Translations under genes and position numbers: made by a program | Notes under the pieces: generated by a model | What the model saw: the letters and a program-made list of their open reading frames with translations, nothing else | What the model was told of the DNA's origin: nothing | Databases searched by the model: none | Source: Bacteroidetes bacterium UBA4009 | Lineage (GTDB): Bacteria > Bacteroidota > Bacteroidia > NS11-12g > UBA9320 | Assembly (NCBI GenBank): GCA_002384205.1 | Contig: DGBH01000003.1 | Location: 7,306-17,289 of the forward strand | Reading direction: 5' to 3' | DNA: 9,984 bases | Shown here: piece after piece, positions 1 to 6,843 of the stretch | How positions within the stretch are numbered: position 1 is the stretch's first letter | How the letters are laid out: the number at the start of each line of letters is the position of its first letter

Positions 1-2
1 TT

Positions 3-89
3 TTTGTAGTAGACGCCCGTAAAATGTATTTTGGCCTTAAAGAAGGGTTAACCAAAGAAGATCTTTTTCGTGACGAATTCCTAAACTAG
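3..89 (+). CDS. 3' end of an unidentified protein (partial)
   Basis: Only the last 28 codons are present, ending in TAG at 87-89. The tail reads FVVDARKMYFGLKEGLTKED and then LFRDEFLN. The other two forward frames hit stops within the first 20 bases, and the reading is protein-like (charged, amphipathic, no low complexity), so I take it as a true C-terminus. I do not recognise the family from so short a tail. The glycosyltransferase gene downstream is on the same strand and begins within about 8 bp, so the two are probably co-transcribed and this protein may belong to the same envelope or glycan pathway. That link is inference from spacing only. Confidence 0.6.
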   Translation, partial: FVVDARKMYFGLKEGLTKEDLFRDEFLN

Positions 90-97
90 CTCTAACC

Positions 98-1546
98 ATA
101 AATAAGTATCTTACATACCTTTTTTTAGCGATAGGATTTTTTATTCTCTCGGTTCCCCTTTGGCTTAAAGTGGGCCATTTGCCAATAAGACTATGGGATG
201 AGTCTCGCAATGCCGTAAACGCTATTGAGATGTTGCAAAATGGTGATTATATCATCCGTAGTTACGAAAACAAACCTGAAACTTGGAACCTGAAACCGCC
301 ATTGCTTACTTGGTTACAGGTAATCGCGATGCGCGTAGTTGGACGAAACGAAATTGCCATTCGCTTGCCGTCCATTTTGGCGTCTATAGGCTCGCTATTC
401 ATTTTATTTCTATGGACATTTAGACTAACCAAGAGTTATGCATTTGCTTTTTGGGGTGCTGGCATTTTAGCTACATCTGCTGGTTTTTATGGCGAACACG
501 TGGGTAGATTCGGGGATCATGATGCGCTATTGGTATTCTTTAGTACCGCCCTAACGTATAGTTGCTACCTCTATTACCTAACACACAAAAGTTGCTACTT
601 GTATTGGGCGGCACTGGCTGTATGCTTGGGTATATTAACCAAGAGCATTGCTATACTTATCATGTTGCCCGGCATTGCAATGTTTTTTGCAACACAAAAA
701 AGGGCGATTGAAACACTTGCCAACAACCATTTGTATTTTGCTATTACGCTCGGACTTGTTCCTGTAATCAGTTATTACGGTGTAAGAGAATATTTACAAC
801 CGGGATTTTTGCGGTTCGTTTGGAATGATGAGCTATTTCCGCGATACTTTAATTCAAGTGAAAATTTTGACTATTCGAGTGAAAATTTTTGGTATTACTT
901 CAAACTATTATGGAATAAGCATATGTCTATATGGCCCCTATTGCTTCCTCTTGTTTTGTCGGTTCCGTTTTTAAAACGTAAAAATGAGGGATGGCTCTAC
1001 TTATTAATTACATCCATTTCCTACTTGCTCATTCTATCCAAAGGAACTAAAAACTACTGGTATGATGCATCGGTAATTCCGCTATTGTCTGCACTAATTG
1101 CCGTGAGTGTTCACGTTGTGTACTCTCGGTTATTTAAAACTAAAACGTACGCTTTGGTGCTCGCATTAGGACTGCTATGCTTGCCCTTTGCCCAGGCGCA
1201 TAACTATGCACTTAACCCTTCCGAAAAATATTATGAATGGGAAACCAATGGGATTTCTCACTTTTTAACCGATGAAAATCATCTTCAAAATCTAACAGCC
1301 AATACGCAACTACTTTTAGACACTACATACGCCTATGAACCTCATCTTTTTTATGTAAAAAAACTGCGAATAGAGAGGCTGTTGCCGCTAGAACGAACCA
1401 TTATTCAACACGTAAAAACAAGTGATACGCTACTTATTGGTCATGAAAGTACCTTAAATGCTTTAAAAATTGGTTATGAAATTACGGTACTAGACAGCTC
1501 GTACAGTCATACAAAACTCGTAGCCGTTGGAAAATCCTTGCTATAG
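98..1546 (+). CDS. ArnT-like integral membrane glycosyltransferase (GT39/GT83 superfamily)
   Basis: This is a polytopic inner-membrane protein of the GT-C fold that should transfer a sugar from a polyprenyl-phosphate donor to an envelope acceptor (lipid A, glycan or protein); the acceptor cannot be told from sequence. Counting from codon 98, a first hydrophobic helix (about residues 4-22) leads to the periplasmic-loop acidic pair in RLWDES (D34, E35), the usual catalytic/metal motif. The family hallmark KPPLLTW follows at about 66-72, then RLPS at about 89-92 and GRFGDHDALL, and then a series of hydrophobic helices to about residue 350 and a soluble C-terminal part. Start: the first ATG/GTG/TTG in frame is GTG at 170, but this would remove the whole first helix and begin 9 residues before the DE pair. 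The frame is open back to 74 (TGA at 71-73). I place the start at ATA 98, giving (M)NKYLTYLFLAIGFF; ATT at 77 is an alternative. About 482 residues, near family size. It overlaps the convergent barrel gene by 6 bp. Confidence 0.85.
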   Translation: MNKYLTYLFLAIGFFILSVPLWLKVGHLPIRLWDESRNAVNAIEMLQNGDYIIRSYENKPETWNLKPPLLTWLQVIAMRVVGRNEIAIRLPSILASIGSLFILFLWTFRLTKSYAFAFWGAGILATSAGFYGEHVGRFGDHDALLVFFSTALTYSCYLYYLTHKSCYLYWAALAVCLGILTKSIAILIMLPGIAMFFATQKRAIETLANNHLYFAITLGLVPVISYYGVREYLQPGFLRFVWNDELFPRYFNSSENFDYSSENFWYYFKLLWNKHMSIWPLLLPLVLSVPFLKRKNEGWLYLLITSISYLLILSKGTKNYWYDASVIPLLSALIAVSVHVVYSRLFKTKTYALVLALGLLCLPFAQAHNYALNPSEKYYEWETNGISHFLTDENHLQNLTANTQLLLDTTYAYEPHLFYVKKLRIERLLPLERTIIQHVKTSDTLLIGHESTLNALKIGYEITVLDSSYSHTKLVAVGKSLL

Positions 1547-2446
1547 GTAAAAACGATAAGCCAACTCTAGCCTTCCAAAGGCTCCATTTTCAAAATCAGT
1601 ATTAAGCGGCACTCTATCATCACCAAAGCGCACTAAGCTTAATCCAAAATCAATTTTATCATTATTTTGGTACACCCTAAACGAGCGGCCCAATGACACG
1701 CCTGCCATTCCTCTTATTATTACGCCTTTTATAGGTTCGTAACCTATGTGCGCAGCTATTTCGTTAGACAAATGGTGCATGTAAAATGGGTATGTATAAA
1801 TGGATATTCCTCCACCTTGTATATTATAGGACTTAACAGTGGCTCGCCAATTTACTCCTGCGGTTACCTTGGGTGTAATGCTATAATTTATCTTGGCATA
1901 AGAAGGAATCATTGCGTCTATTTCTAGCTTGTTTTTTTGATAATACCCTCCAAAAAAGGGTACTAAAAATGGACCGAATCTGTCTCCGTTTATGTATGCT
2001 CCAAACTTATAATTGAAATGCTCGCTCTTTTTCAGTTTAGCCAATATTATTCCGCCAATCTGATAATCGTTTTTGGTCAAACTTTCTTCAAAATTAGAGG
2101 CCATCTTGGGTAACAGGAGATACGTTGCGCTCCACTTGTCTGAGTACTTTACATTAATTCCCAGTTTTAGCGTGTAAGCAGAGAAGGAAACCTCGTCTTC
2201 TTGTTGTTCAAAAAGCTTGGTTTGCAGCCGGTCATAAACCACCCCGAAGAGCAACGAACTTCCGTTTTTTAACTTAACCGGAGCGGTTAAGTTAATGTTG
2301 GCTTTTTGTACGCTAGATGTGTTTAGGCTACTGTCAAACTGGTTTTGAGGTGTTTTTGTATACTCAGCAGTGGCTAAATCTACATAGTCTTGTGCTTGTG
2401 CCACGTTGCACACGGCAACTAAAATCAATATTTTTAAAAGATTCAT
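1541..2446 (-). CDS. Outer-membrane beta-barrel protein, DUF6268-like
   Basis: A 301-residue exported protein. Residues 1-19 form a Sec signal peptide (MNLLKILILVAVCNVAQAQ, likely cleavage after AQA), followed by a short linker of about 40 residues. The rest alternates polar and aromatic/hydrophobic residues with Gly- and Asn-containing turns, as in transmembrane beta-strands (for example LLFGVVYDRL, YNIQGGGISIYTYPFY, GRLELAYRFYL). It ends in aromatic/hydrophobic residues, as outer-membrane proteins do. The overall pattern resembles the Bacteroidota family DUF6268, whose function is unknown; the assignment is from memory of the pattern, not a search. It starts at ATG (complement of 2444-2446) with an A/T-rich leader and no clear TAnnTTTG box; the closest is a stretch with one extra base near 2473-2481. 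It is divergent from the polymerase cassette and convergent with the glycosyltransferase. Confidence 0.8.
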   Translation of the reverse strand: MNLLKILILVAVCNVAQAQDYVDLATAEYTKTPQNQFDSSLNTSSVQKANINLTAPVKLKNGSSLLFGVVYDRLQTKLFEQQEDEVSFSAYTLKLGINVKYSDKWSATYLLLPKMASNFEESLTKNDYQIGGIILAKLKKSEHFNYKFGAYINGDRFGPFLVPFFGGYYQKNKLEIDAMIPSYAKINYSITPKVTAGVNWRATVKSYNIQGGGISIYTYPFYMHHLSNEIAAHIGYEPIKGVIIRGMAGVSLGRSFRVYQNNDKIDFGLSLVRFGDDRVPLNTDFENGAFGRLELAYRFYL

Positions 2447-2554
2447 CTAATACAATTATACGTTATATTTTTTCAAAAAATAATGCACTATCTATCAGCT
2501 CGTTGCGGTTTTCCCCTATGCATCCTTTACCATAGGTGTTCTTTTTAATTTTGT

Positions 2555-2577
2555 TTTGGGCTATATTATAGCCCAAA
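2555..2577. promoter_or_regulatory. Perfect 23-bp palindrome, candidate operator of the polymerase cassette
   Basis: The arms TTTGGGCTATA (2555-2565) and TATAGCCCAAA (2567-2577) are exact reverse complements around a single T at 2566. The symmetry stops at both outer ends. It lies 15 bp upstream of the TTG start of the Y-family polymerase gene, in the 146-bp divergent region shared with the outer-membrane protein gene. It is too close to the start and lacks a following T-tract, so it is not a good terminator for either gene. Dyad symmetry with an A/T-rich centre and GC shoulders is what a dimeric repressor would bind. That function, and any DNA-damage control, is inference. Confidence 0.55.
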
Positions 2578-2592
2578 TAAAAGATAACTATT

Positions 2593-3804
2593 TTGTCAAA
2601 AACAATCGCACACATGGACCTCGACACTTTTTACGTGTCTGTAGAAAGGCTACAAGACAATAGGCTGCTGGGCGTGCCTGTACTGCTAGGCGGGGTAGGT
2701 GACAGAGGCGTGGTGGCTAGCTGCAGTTATGAGGCTCGCGCCTTTGGTGTGCACAGTGGCATGAGTATGAAAATGGCTCGGCAACTATGTCCTGAAGGAA
2801 TAGTAGTAAAAGGCGAGTCGGGCACCTACAGCAAGTACTCTAAAATGGTAACCGAAATAATACGAGAAGATGTGCCCGTACTCGAAAAAAGCAGTATAGA
2901 CGAGTTTTACCTTGACCTTACCGGAATGGACAAATTCTTTGGATGCTATAAGCTGGCCAGCCACATACGCGAGCGAATCGTCAAAGAAACAGGTTTGCCC
3001 ATTTCCTTTGGCATGTCTATAAATAAAACCGTAAGCAAAATAGCCACGGGGGAAGCCAAACCCAACAACCAGCTAAACATAGACCTAGGATTAGAGAAGC
3101 CTTTTCTGGCACCGCTGCCCGTAGGTAAGATACCGATGATAGGTAAAAAAACTGCTTTTATGCTAAGCCGAATGGGCGTACAAAAAATATATACGTTACA
3201 AGAAATGCCGCTAGAACTGCTGGAAAAAGCCTTTGGAAAAAACGGAAAAATGATGTGGGAAAAAGCCAATGCCATAGATCATAGCCCGCTCATTCCTTAT
3301 CACGAAAAAAAGAGCATAAGTACCGAGCGCACTTTTATGAAAGACACCATAGACGTACGCAAGCTCAAAGACATGGTAATAGCCATGGTGGAGCAGTTGG
3401 CTTACGAACTCCGCCACGGACAACGAGTGTGTTCTAACATCAGCATAAAGCTTAGGTACTCTGACTTTCAAACCGTGAGCAAACAGAAACAAATACCCTA
3501 CACCGCCTCAGACCACTCACTTATCGCTCATGCCAAAGAGCTCTTTGACTCGTTGTACAGTCGCCGCGTGCGCATCCGCTTGGTGGGTGTTCGGCTGGGC
3601 GACTTAGCTGGCGGCGGGCACCAGATAGACCTGTTTAATGACGACGACAAAATCATAAACCTATACCAAGCCATGGACGCCATGAAAAGCCGATACGGAG
3701 CTAATGCCGTGAGACGTAGCGTGGCCATGGAAGTAAAAGGACTGGGCCGCGGAAATCCTTTTAGCGGAGAACCCAATGTGGTGCCTGCTCATCGGAATGC
3801 CTGA
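2593..3804 (+). CDS. dinB: Y-family translesion DNA polymerase (DinB/UmuC-like, DNA polymerase IV type)
   Basis: A 403-residue error-prone polymerase that inserts nucleotides opposite damaged bases. The palm motif HMDLDTFYVS gives the first metal ligand D9 and, by alignment with E. coli DinB (D8, F13), a steric-gate aromatic Y14. SYEARAFGVHSGM at about 45-57 is the finger motif. SSIDEFYLDLTG supplies D103 and E104, so the catalytic triad is intact, unlike in ImuB. A helix-hairpin-helix thumb (LPVGKIPMIGKKTAFML, about 175-191) precedes the little-finger domain (about 240-340), then a QIDLF clamp-binding motif at 344-348. A tail with LYQAMDAMKSRYG resembles the end of UmuC proteins. Start: TTG 2593 gives MSKTIAHMDLD; the first ATG (2614) would delete the first beta-strand, and a stop at 2578-2580 limits extension. 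The gene reads GC-richer than its surroundings by eye. It lies 54 bp upstream of the dnaE-like gene and is likely in one operon with it. Confidence 0.93.
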   Translation: MSKTIAHMDLDTFYVSVERLQDNRLLGVPVLLGGVGDRGVVASCSYEARAFGVHSGMSMKMARQLCPEGIVVKGESGTYSKYSKMVTEIIREDVPVLEKSSIDEFYLDLTGMDKFFGCYKLASHIRERIVKETGLPISFGMSINKTVSKIATGEAKPNNQLNIDLGLEKPFLAPLPVGKIPMIGKKTAFMLSRMGVQKIYTLQEMPLELLEKAFGKNGKMMWEKANAIDHSPLIPYHEKKSISTERTFMKDTIDVRKLKDMVIAMVEQLAYELRHGQRVCSNISIKLRYSDFQTVSKQKQIPYTASDHSLIAHAKELFDSLYSRRVRIRLVGVRLGDLAGGGHQIDLFNDDDKIINLYQAMDAMKSRYGANAVRRSVAMEVKGLGRGNPFSGEPNVVPAHRNA

Positions 3805-3858
3805 GGTCTAGTCAACTCTAGTAACCTACAGACGCATCCAGCGAGCAAAAAAAGTAAA

Positions 3859-6843
3859 ATGTACCTAAACTGTCACACCTACTACTCTTTCAAATACGGG
3901 ACGATGTCGCCGAAGGAATTGTTGTGCGAGGCAAATTCGTCATGTAGGAACACGCCTTCAGAGTGTGTTCCTACAGAAATCAAATTCGCTCTTACCGACA
4001 TTAATAGCACCTCCGGATGTCTGTATCATGCCATGGAGTGCCAAAATCGGGGTTGGCCCGTTATACTCGGCGTGGATTTTCGTACCAAAAATCAGCAAGA
4101 TTTTATTGCCATAGCCACAGACAACATCGGTTTTCAAAACATCAACATCTATCTATCAGACCTTTTAGCCAACAGAAGTAAAACTAGAGATCCTATTATT
4201 GGAAACGCTTATATTATATACCCGTTTAAAAACGCTCCAAAACGTAAACTAAGAGCAAACGAATATATAGGAGTAAATCATAAACAACTGTTTGGGTTTC
4301 AAAAATATGTCGTCGATTATGCAAAAGATAAATACGTCGCTTTAAATACCGTCACCTTCCGCAATAAAAGAGATTTTAACGCACATCGCCTATTGCGGGC
4401 TATTGACAAAAACATGCTGCTCAGTAAATTGCCCTTGGAAGAACAAGGCGAAATGCACCATCAGTTTTATACCGAAAATGAACTGCGAAACCTATATGCT
4501 GGTCACGAATACTTGCTAGAAAATACCCAAAAACTATTGGCAAGTTGTAACCTACATTTTGACTTTAACGACAAGTCGAAACTTGCCAATAAAAAAACCT
4601 ATTCGCAAACCCAAGAACAAGACGAAAAATTGCTACACCATCTGGCTGAAGAAGGATTAAAGTACCGCTACAAGGGAAACATCACTCCCGAAATAACTGA
4701 ACGGCTACAACGTGAACTTCGAGTGATTAAGCAATGTGACTTTGTTCCCTATTTTTTAATAAACCACGGCATCGTAACCTACGCCAGAAGTAAAGGATAT
4801 TTTTATGTGGGCAGAGGCAGCGGGGCTAATAGCTTGGTGGCTTACTTGCTGCGAATTACCAATGTAGACCCTATAGAACTCGACCTTTACTTTGAACGAT
4901 TTATAAACCCAAGCCGTAAGTCTCCTCCTGATTTTGATATTGATTTTAGTTGGCGAGACAGAAATGACGTAACCAAATACATTTTTGATACCTATCCCAA
5001 TACCGCTTTAATGGGTGCTTTTGTTACATTTCAGGCTAAATCTGTAATCCGCGAAATAGGAAAAGTGCTAGGCTTGCCTGCCGACGAAATAAAAAACATA
5101 CAACGCGTTCGAGACCCAAATCAATTAGACCATATTGCTCGCCTATGTCTGTTATACAGCCACTACATACACGGGTTTCCAAATCACCTGAGTGTGCACA
5201 GCAGCGGCATAGTAGTTACCGAAAAACCAACCCAATATTACGGAGCTACGAGCATGCCTCCCAAGGGTTTTCCTACTGCTCACTTTGATATGCACATAGC
5301 CGAAGACGCGGGCATCTACAAATACGATATTTTAGCTCAACGAGGCTTGGGCAAAATAAAAGATACCCTGCAAGTGATTAAGCAAAACCAACCCGATGCC
5401 CCTGATTTTGATATAGACGACATCGACCGTTTTAAACAAGATGAAAAAATAAAAGACTTACTCCGCAGAGGTGACGCTATTGGCTGTTTTTACGTAGAAA
5501 GTCCTGCCATGCGAGCGCTTATGAAAAAATTAGAAGTGGATGACTATCGGGGTTTGGTGGCGGCTAGTTCTATCATACGACCCGGTGTAAGCAACAGTGG
5601 CATGATGACTGAATATATAAAACGACACCGAGACCCCGAAGCGCGAAAAGCCACGCACCCCGTTCTTGCTAAAATACTACACGACACCTACGGAGTAATG
5701 GTGTATCAAGAAGATGTGCTTAAAGTAGCGCATTATTTTGCTGGACTCACGCTAGAAGAATCTGACGTGCTAAGGCGCGGCATGAGTTTTAAATTCAGAC
5801 AAAGAACTGAGTTTAAGGAAATTGAAAAGCTTTTTTTTGACAACTGCGCCGCCAAGGGGTATAAACCGAAACTAAGCCAAGAAGTCTGGACACAGATAGA
5901 GAGTTTTGCCAACTATGCTTTTGCCAAGGGGCACTCAGCCAGTTACGCGGTAGAGAGTTACCAAAGTCTTTTTTTAAAAGCCTACTACCCGCTGGAGTAT
6001 ATGGTAGCTACTATTAACAATTTTGGTGGGTTTTATCGCACGGAGCAATATATACAAGAAGCACGGCTAAAAGGGGCCAGCGTAGAAGCTCCGTGTGTGA
6101 ATGGAAGCCTGTTTATTACCACTATTTGTGGCAAGATCATTAAACTAGGGTTTCAGCACGTGGCGCAACTAGAGGTTAAAACGGTAAATGCGTTTCTAAA
6201 AGAACGTATAAATAACGGCGACTTTACAGAATTAGACGACTTTGTAAATAGAGTGACCATTAGTTTAGAGCAGGTCATTATTCTCATTCGCGTAAACGCC
6301 TTTCGTTTTAGCAATAAAAGCAAGCATTGGCTGCTGTGGAAAGCCCATTTTCTGTTGGCTGAAACCAAAAAGAGCTTCTCACACCCCAAGCTATTTGCTT
6401 TTCATAACCAAACCAAAAGCATTGCTATTCCAGAACTAGTAGGCATACCCTACGAAGACCCGATGGACGAAATAGAATATTTGGGATTCCCGCTCTGCTC
6501 ACCGTTTGAATTGATAGATGGCGATATGCTTACCCACAAAACAGTAGCTAGCGATTTTTCCAAATTGCTACATCGCATCATTACTATAACGGGCTACTTG
6601 GTACACATCAAGCGTACCAAAACCAAGGGACGCATAGAACAAGAAATGTTTTTTGGTACATTTATGGATCGTGAAGGTGTTTTTTTTGACAGCGTTCATT
6701 TTCCCTTGTCTGCTCAACAATATCCTTTCAGGGGTGGCGGCATTTATACACTTCGCGGCAAGGTTTCAGAAGACTTCGGGCACATAACGTTAGAAGCTCA
6801 TTACATGGTAAAAGTGCCTTATGGCAAATTGGTTAGGGTTTAA
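3859..6843 (+). CDS. dnaE: Short C-family DNA polymerase III alpha subunit, accessory DnaE/ImuC-like
   Basis: A 994-residue C-family polymerase, shorter than the replicative DnaE (about 1160 in E. coli). Residues 1 to about 200 are a PHP region with degenerate metal sites: NCH6 where HxH is usual, and TD47IN where TDH is usual. The palm follows, with GRGSGANSLVAY (318-329), PPDFDIDFS with catalytic D360 and D362, and IYKYD with the third Asp D490. Further conserved blocks are CFYVESPAMR (543-552), GVMVYQEDVLKVA (612-624) and FAKGHSASYA (688-697). An OB fold at about 905-985 ends the protein; no tau-binding domain follows and no obvious clamp motif was seen. This fits an accessory lesion-bypass or mutagenic polymerase, here probably co-transcribed with the Y-family gene 54 bp upstream. 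The start ATG is preceded by A-rich sequence (GCAAAAAAAGTAAA) with no Shine-Dalgarno. Residues 29-39 are an extra 11-codon palindromic insertion. The last 11 bp overlap the convergent lipoprotein gene. By eye the whole-cell replicative dnaE must lie elsewhere. Confidence 0.92.
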   Translation: MYLNCHTYYSFKYGTMSPKELLCEANSSCRNTPSECVPTEIKFALTDINSTSGCLYHAMECQNRGWPVILGVDFRTKNQQDFIAIATDNIGFQNINIYLSDLLANRSKTRDPIIGNAYIIYPFKNAPKRKLRANEYIGVNHKQLFGFQKYVVDYAKDKYVALNTVTFRNKRDFNAHRLLRAIDKNMLLSKLPLEEQGEMHHQFYTENELRNLYAGHEYLLENTQKLLASCNLHFDFNDKSKLANKKTYSQTQEQDEKLLHHLAEEGLKYRYKGNITPEITERLQRELRVIKQCDFVPYFLINHGIVTYARSKGYFYVGRGSGANSLVAYLLRITNVDPIELDLYFERFINPSRKSPPDFDIDFSWRDRNDVTKYIFDTYPNTALMGAFVTFQAKSVIREIGKVLGLPADEIKNIQRVRDPNQLDHIARLCLLYSHYIHGFPNHLSVHSSGIVVTEKPTQYYGATSMPPKGFPTAHFDMHIAEDAGIYKYDILAQRGLGKIKDTLQVIKQNQPDAPDFDIDDIDRFKQDEKIKDLLRRGDAIGCFYVESPAMRALMKKLEVDDYRGLVAASSIIRPGVSNSGMMTEYIKRHRDPEARKATHPVLAKILHDTYGVMVYQEDVLKVAHYFAGLTLEESDVLRRGMSFKFRQRTEFKEIEKLFFDNCAAKGYKPKLSQEVWTQIESFANYAFAKGHSASYAVESYQSLFLKAYYPLEYMVATINNFGGFYRTEQYIQEARLKGASVEAPCVNGSLFITTICGKIIKLGFQHVAQLEVKTVNAFLKERINNGDFTELDDFVNRVTISLEQVIILIRVNAFRFSNKSKHWLLWKAHFLLAETKKSFSHPKLFAFHNQTKSIAIPELVGIPYEDPMDEIEYLGFPLCSPFELIDGDMLTHKTVASDFSKLLHRIITITGYLVHIKRTKTKGRIEQEMFFGTFMDREGVFFDSVHFPLSAQQYPFRGGGIYTLRGKVSEDFGHITLEAHYMVKVPYGKLVRV
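3943..3975. repeat. 33-bp palindromic element inserted in frame in dnaE
   Basis: The arms TGTAGGAACAC (3943-3953) and GTGTTCCTACA (3965-3975) are exact reverse complements; inside them a G-T and then a C-G pair can extend the stem, leaving a short loop. The element is exactly 33 bp and in phase, coding CRNTPSECVPT (residues 29-39). Members of this polymerase family normally have about 8 residues between the first helix and the ALTDIN strand of the PHP region; here there are 18. Removing these 11 codons leaves EANSSEIKFALTDIN, which restores normal spacing. I infer a small mobile or palindromic repeat tolerated as a surface loop, comparable in principle to the Rickettsia palindromic elements, not homologous to them. 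Confidence 0.65.

Noticed and set aside
851..892. Tandem 21-bp imperfect repeat in the glycosyltransferase (NSSENFD / YSSENFW)
   Set aside because: Only two diverged copies, in frame, in a soluble loop; a small local duplication with no sign of a mobile element.
2317..2535. Plus-strand open frame opposite the start of the barrel gene
   Set aside because: Antisense to a signal peptide-bearing gene, with no family resemblance and no start context; a shadow.
2555..2592. The 23-bp palindrome as an intrinsic terminator
   Set aside because: No T-tract follows on either strand and no gene ends nearby; it lies between two divergent starts.
2946..3776. Minus-strand open frames opposite the Y-family polymerase
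   Set aside because: They lie wholly within a strongly supported gene and read as low-quality protein; shadows of codon bias.
3807..3826. TCTAGTCAAC / TCTAGTAACC near-repeat between the two polymerase genes
   Set aside because: Two short imperfect copies, no dyad, no promoter-like box; insufficient to call a site.
5395..5420. A second PDFDID motif in dnaE (residues 515-520) resembling the catalytic PDFDIDF
   Set aside because: The true catalytic pair is at 358-363 next to GRGSG; this copy lies in the acidic stretch before the CFYVES block, where the family has variable Asp-rich sequence. Chance resemblance.
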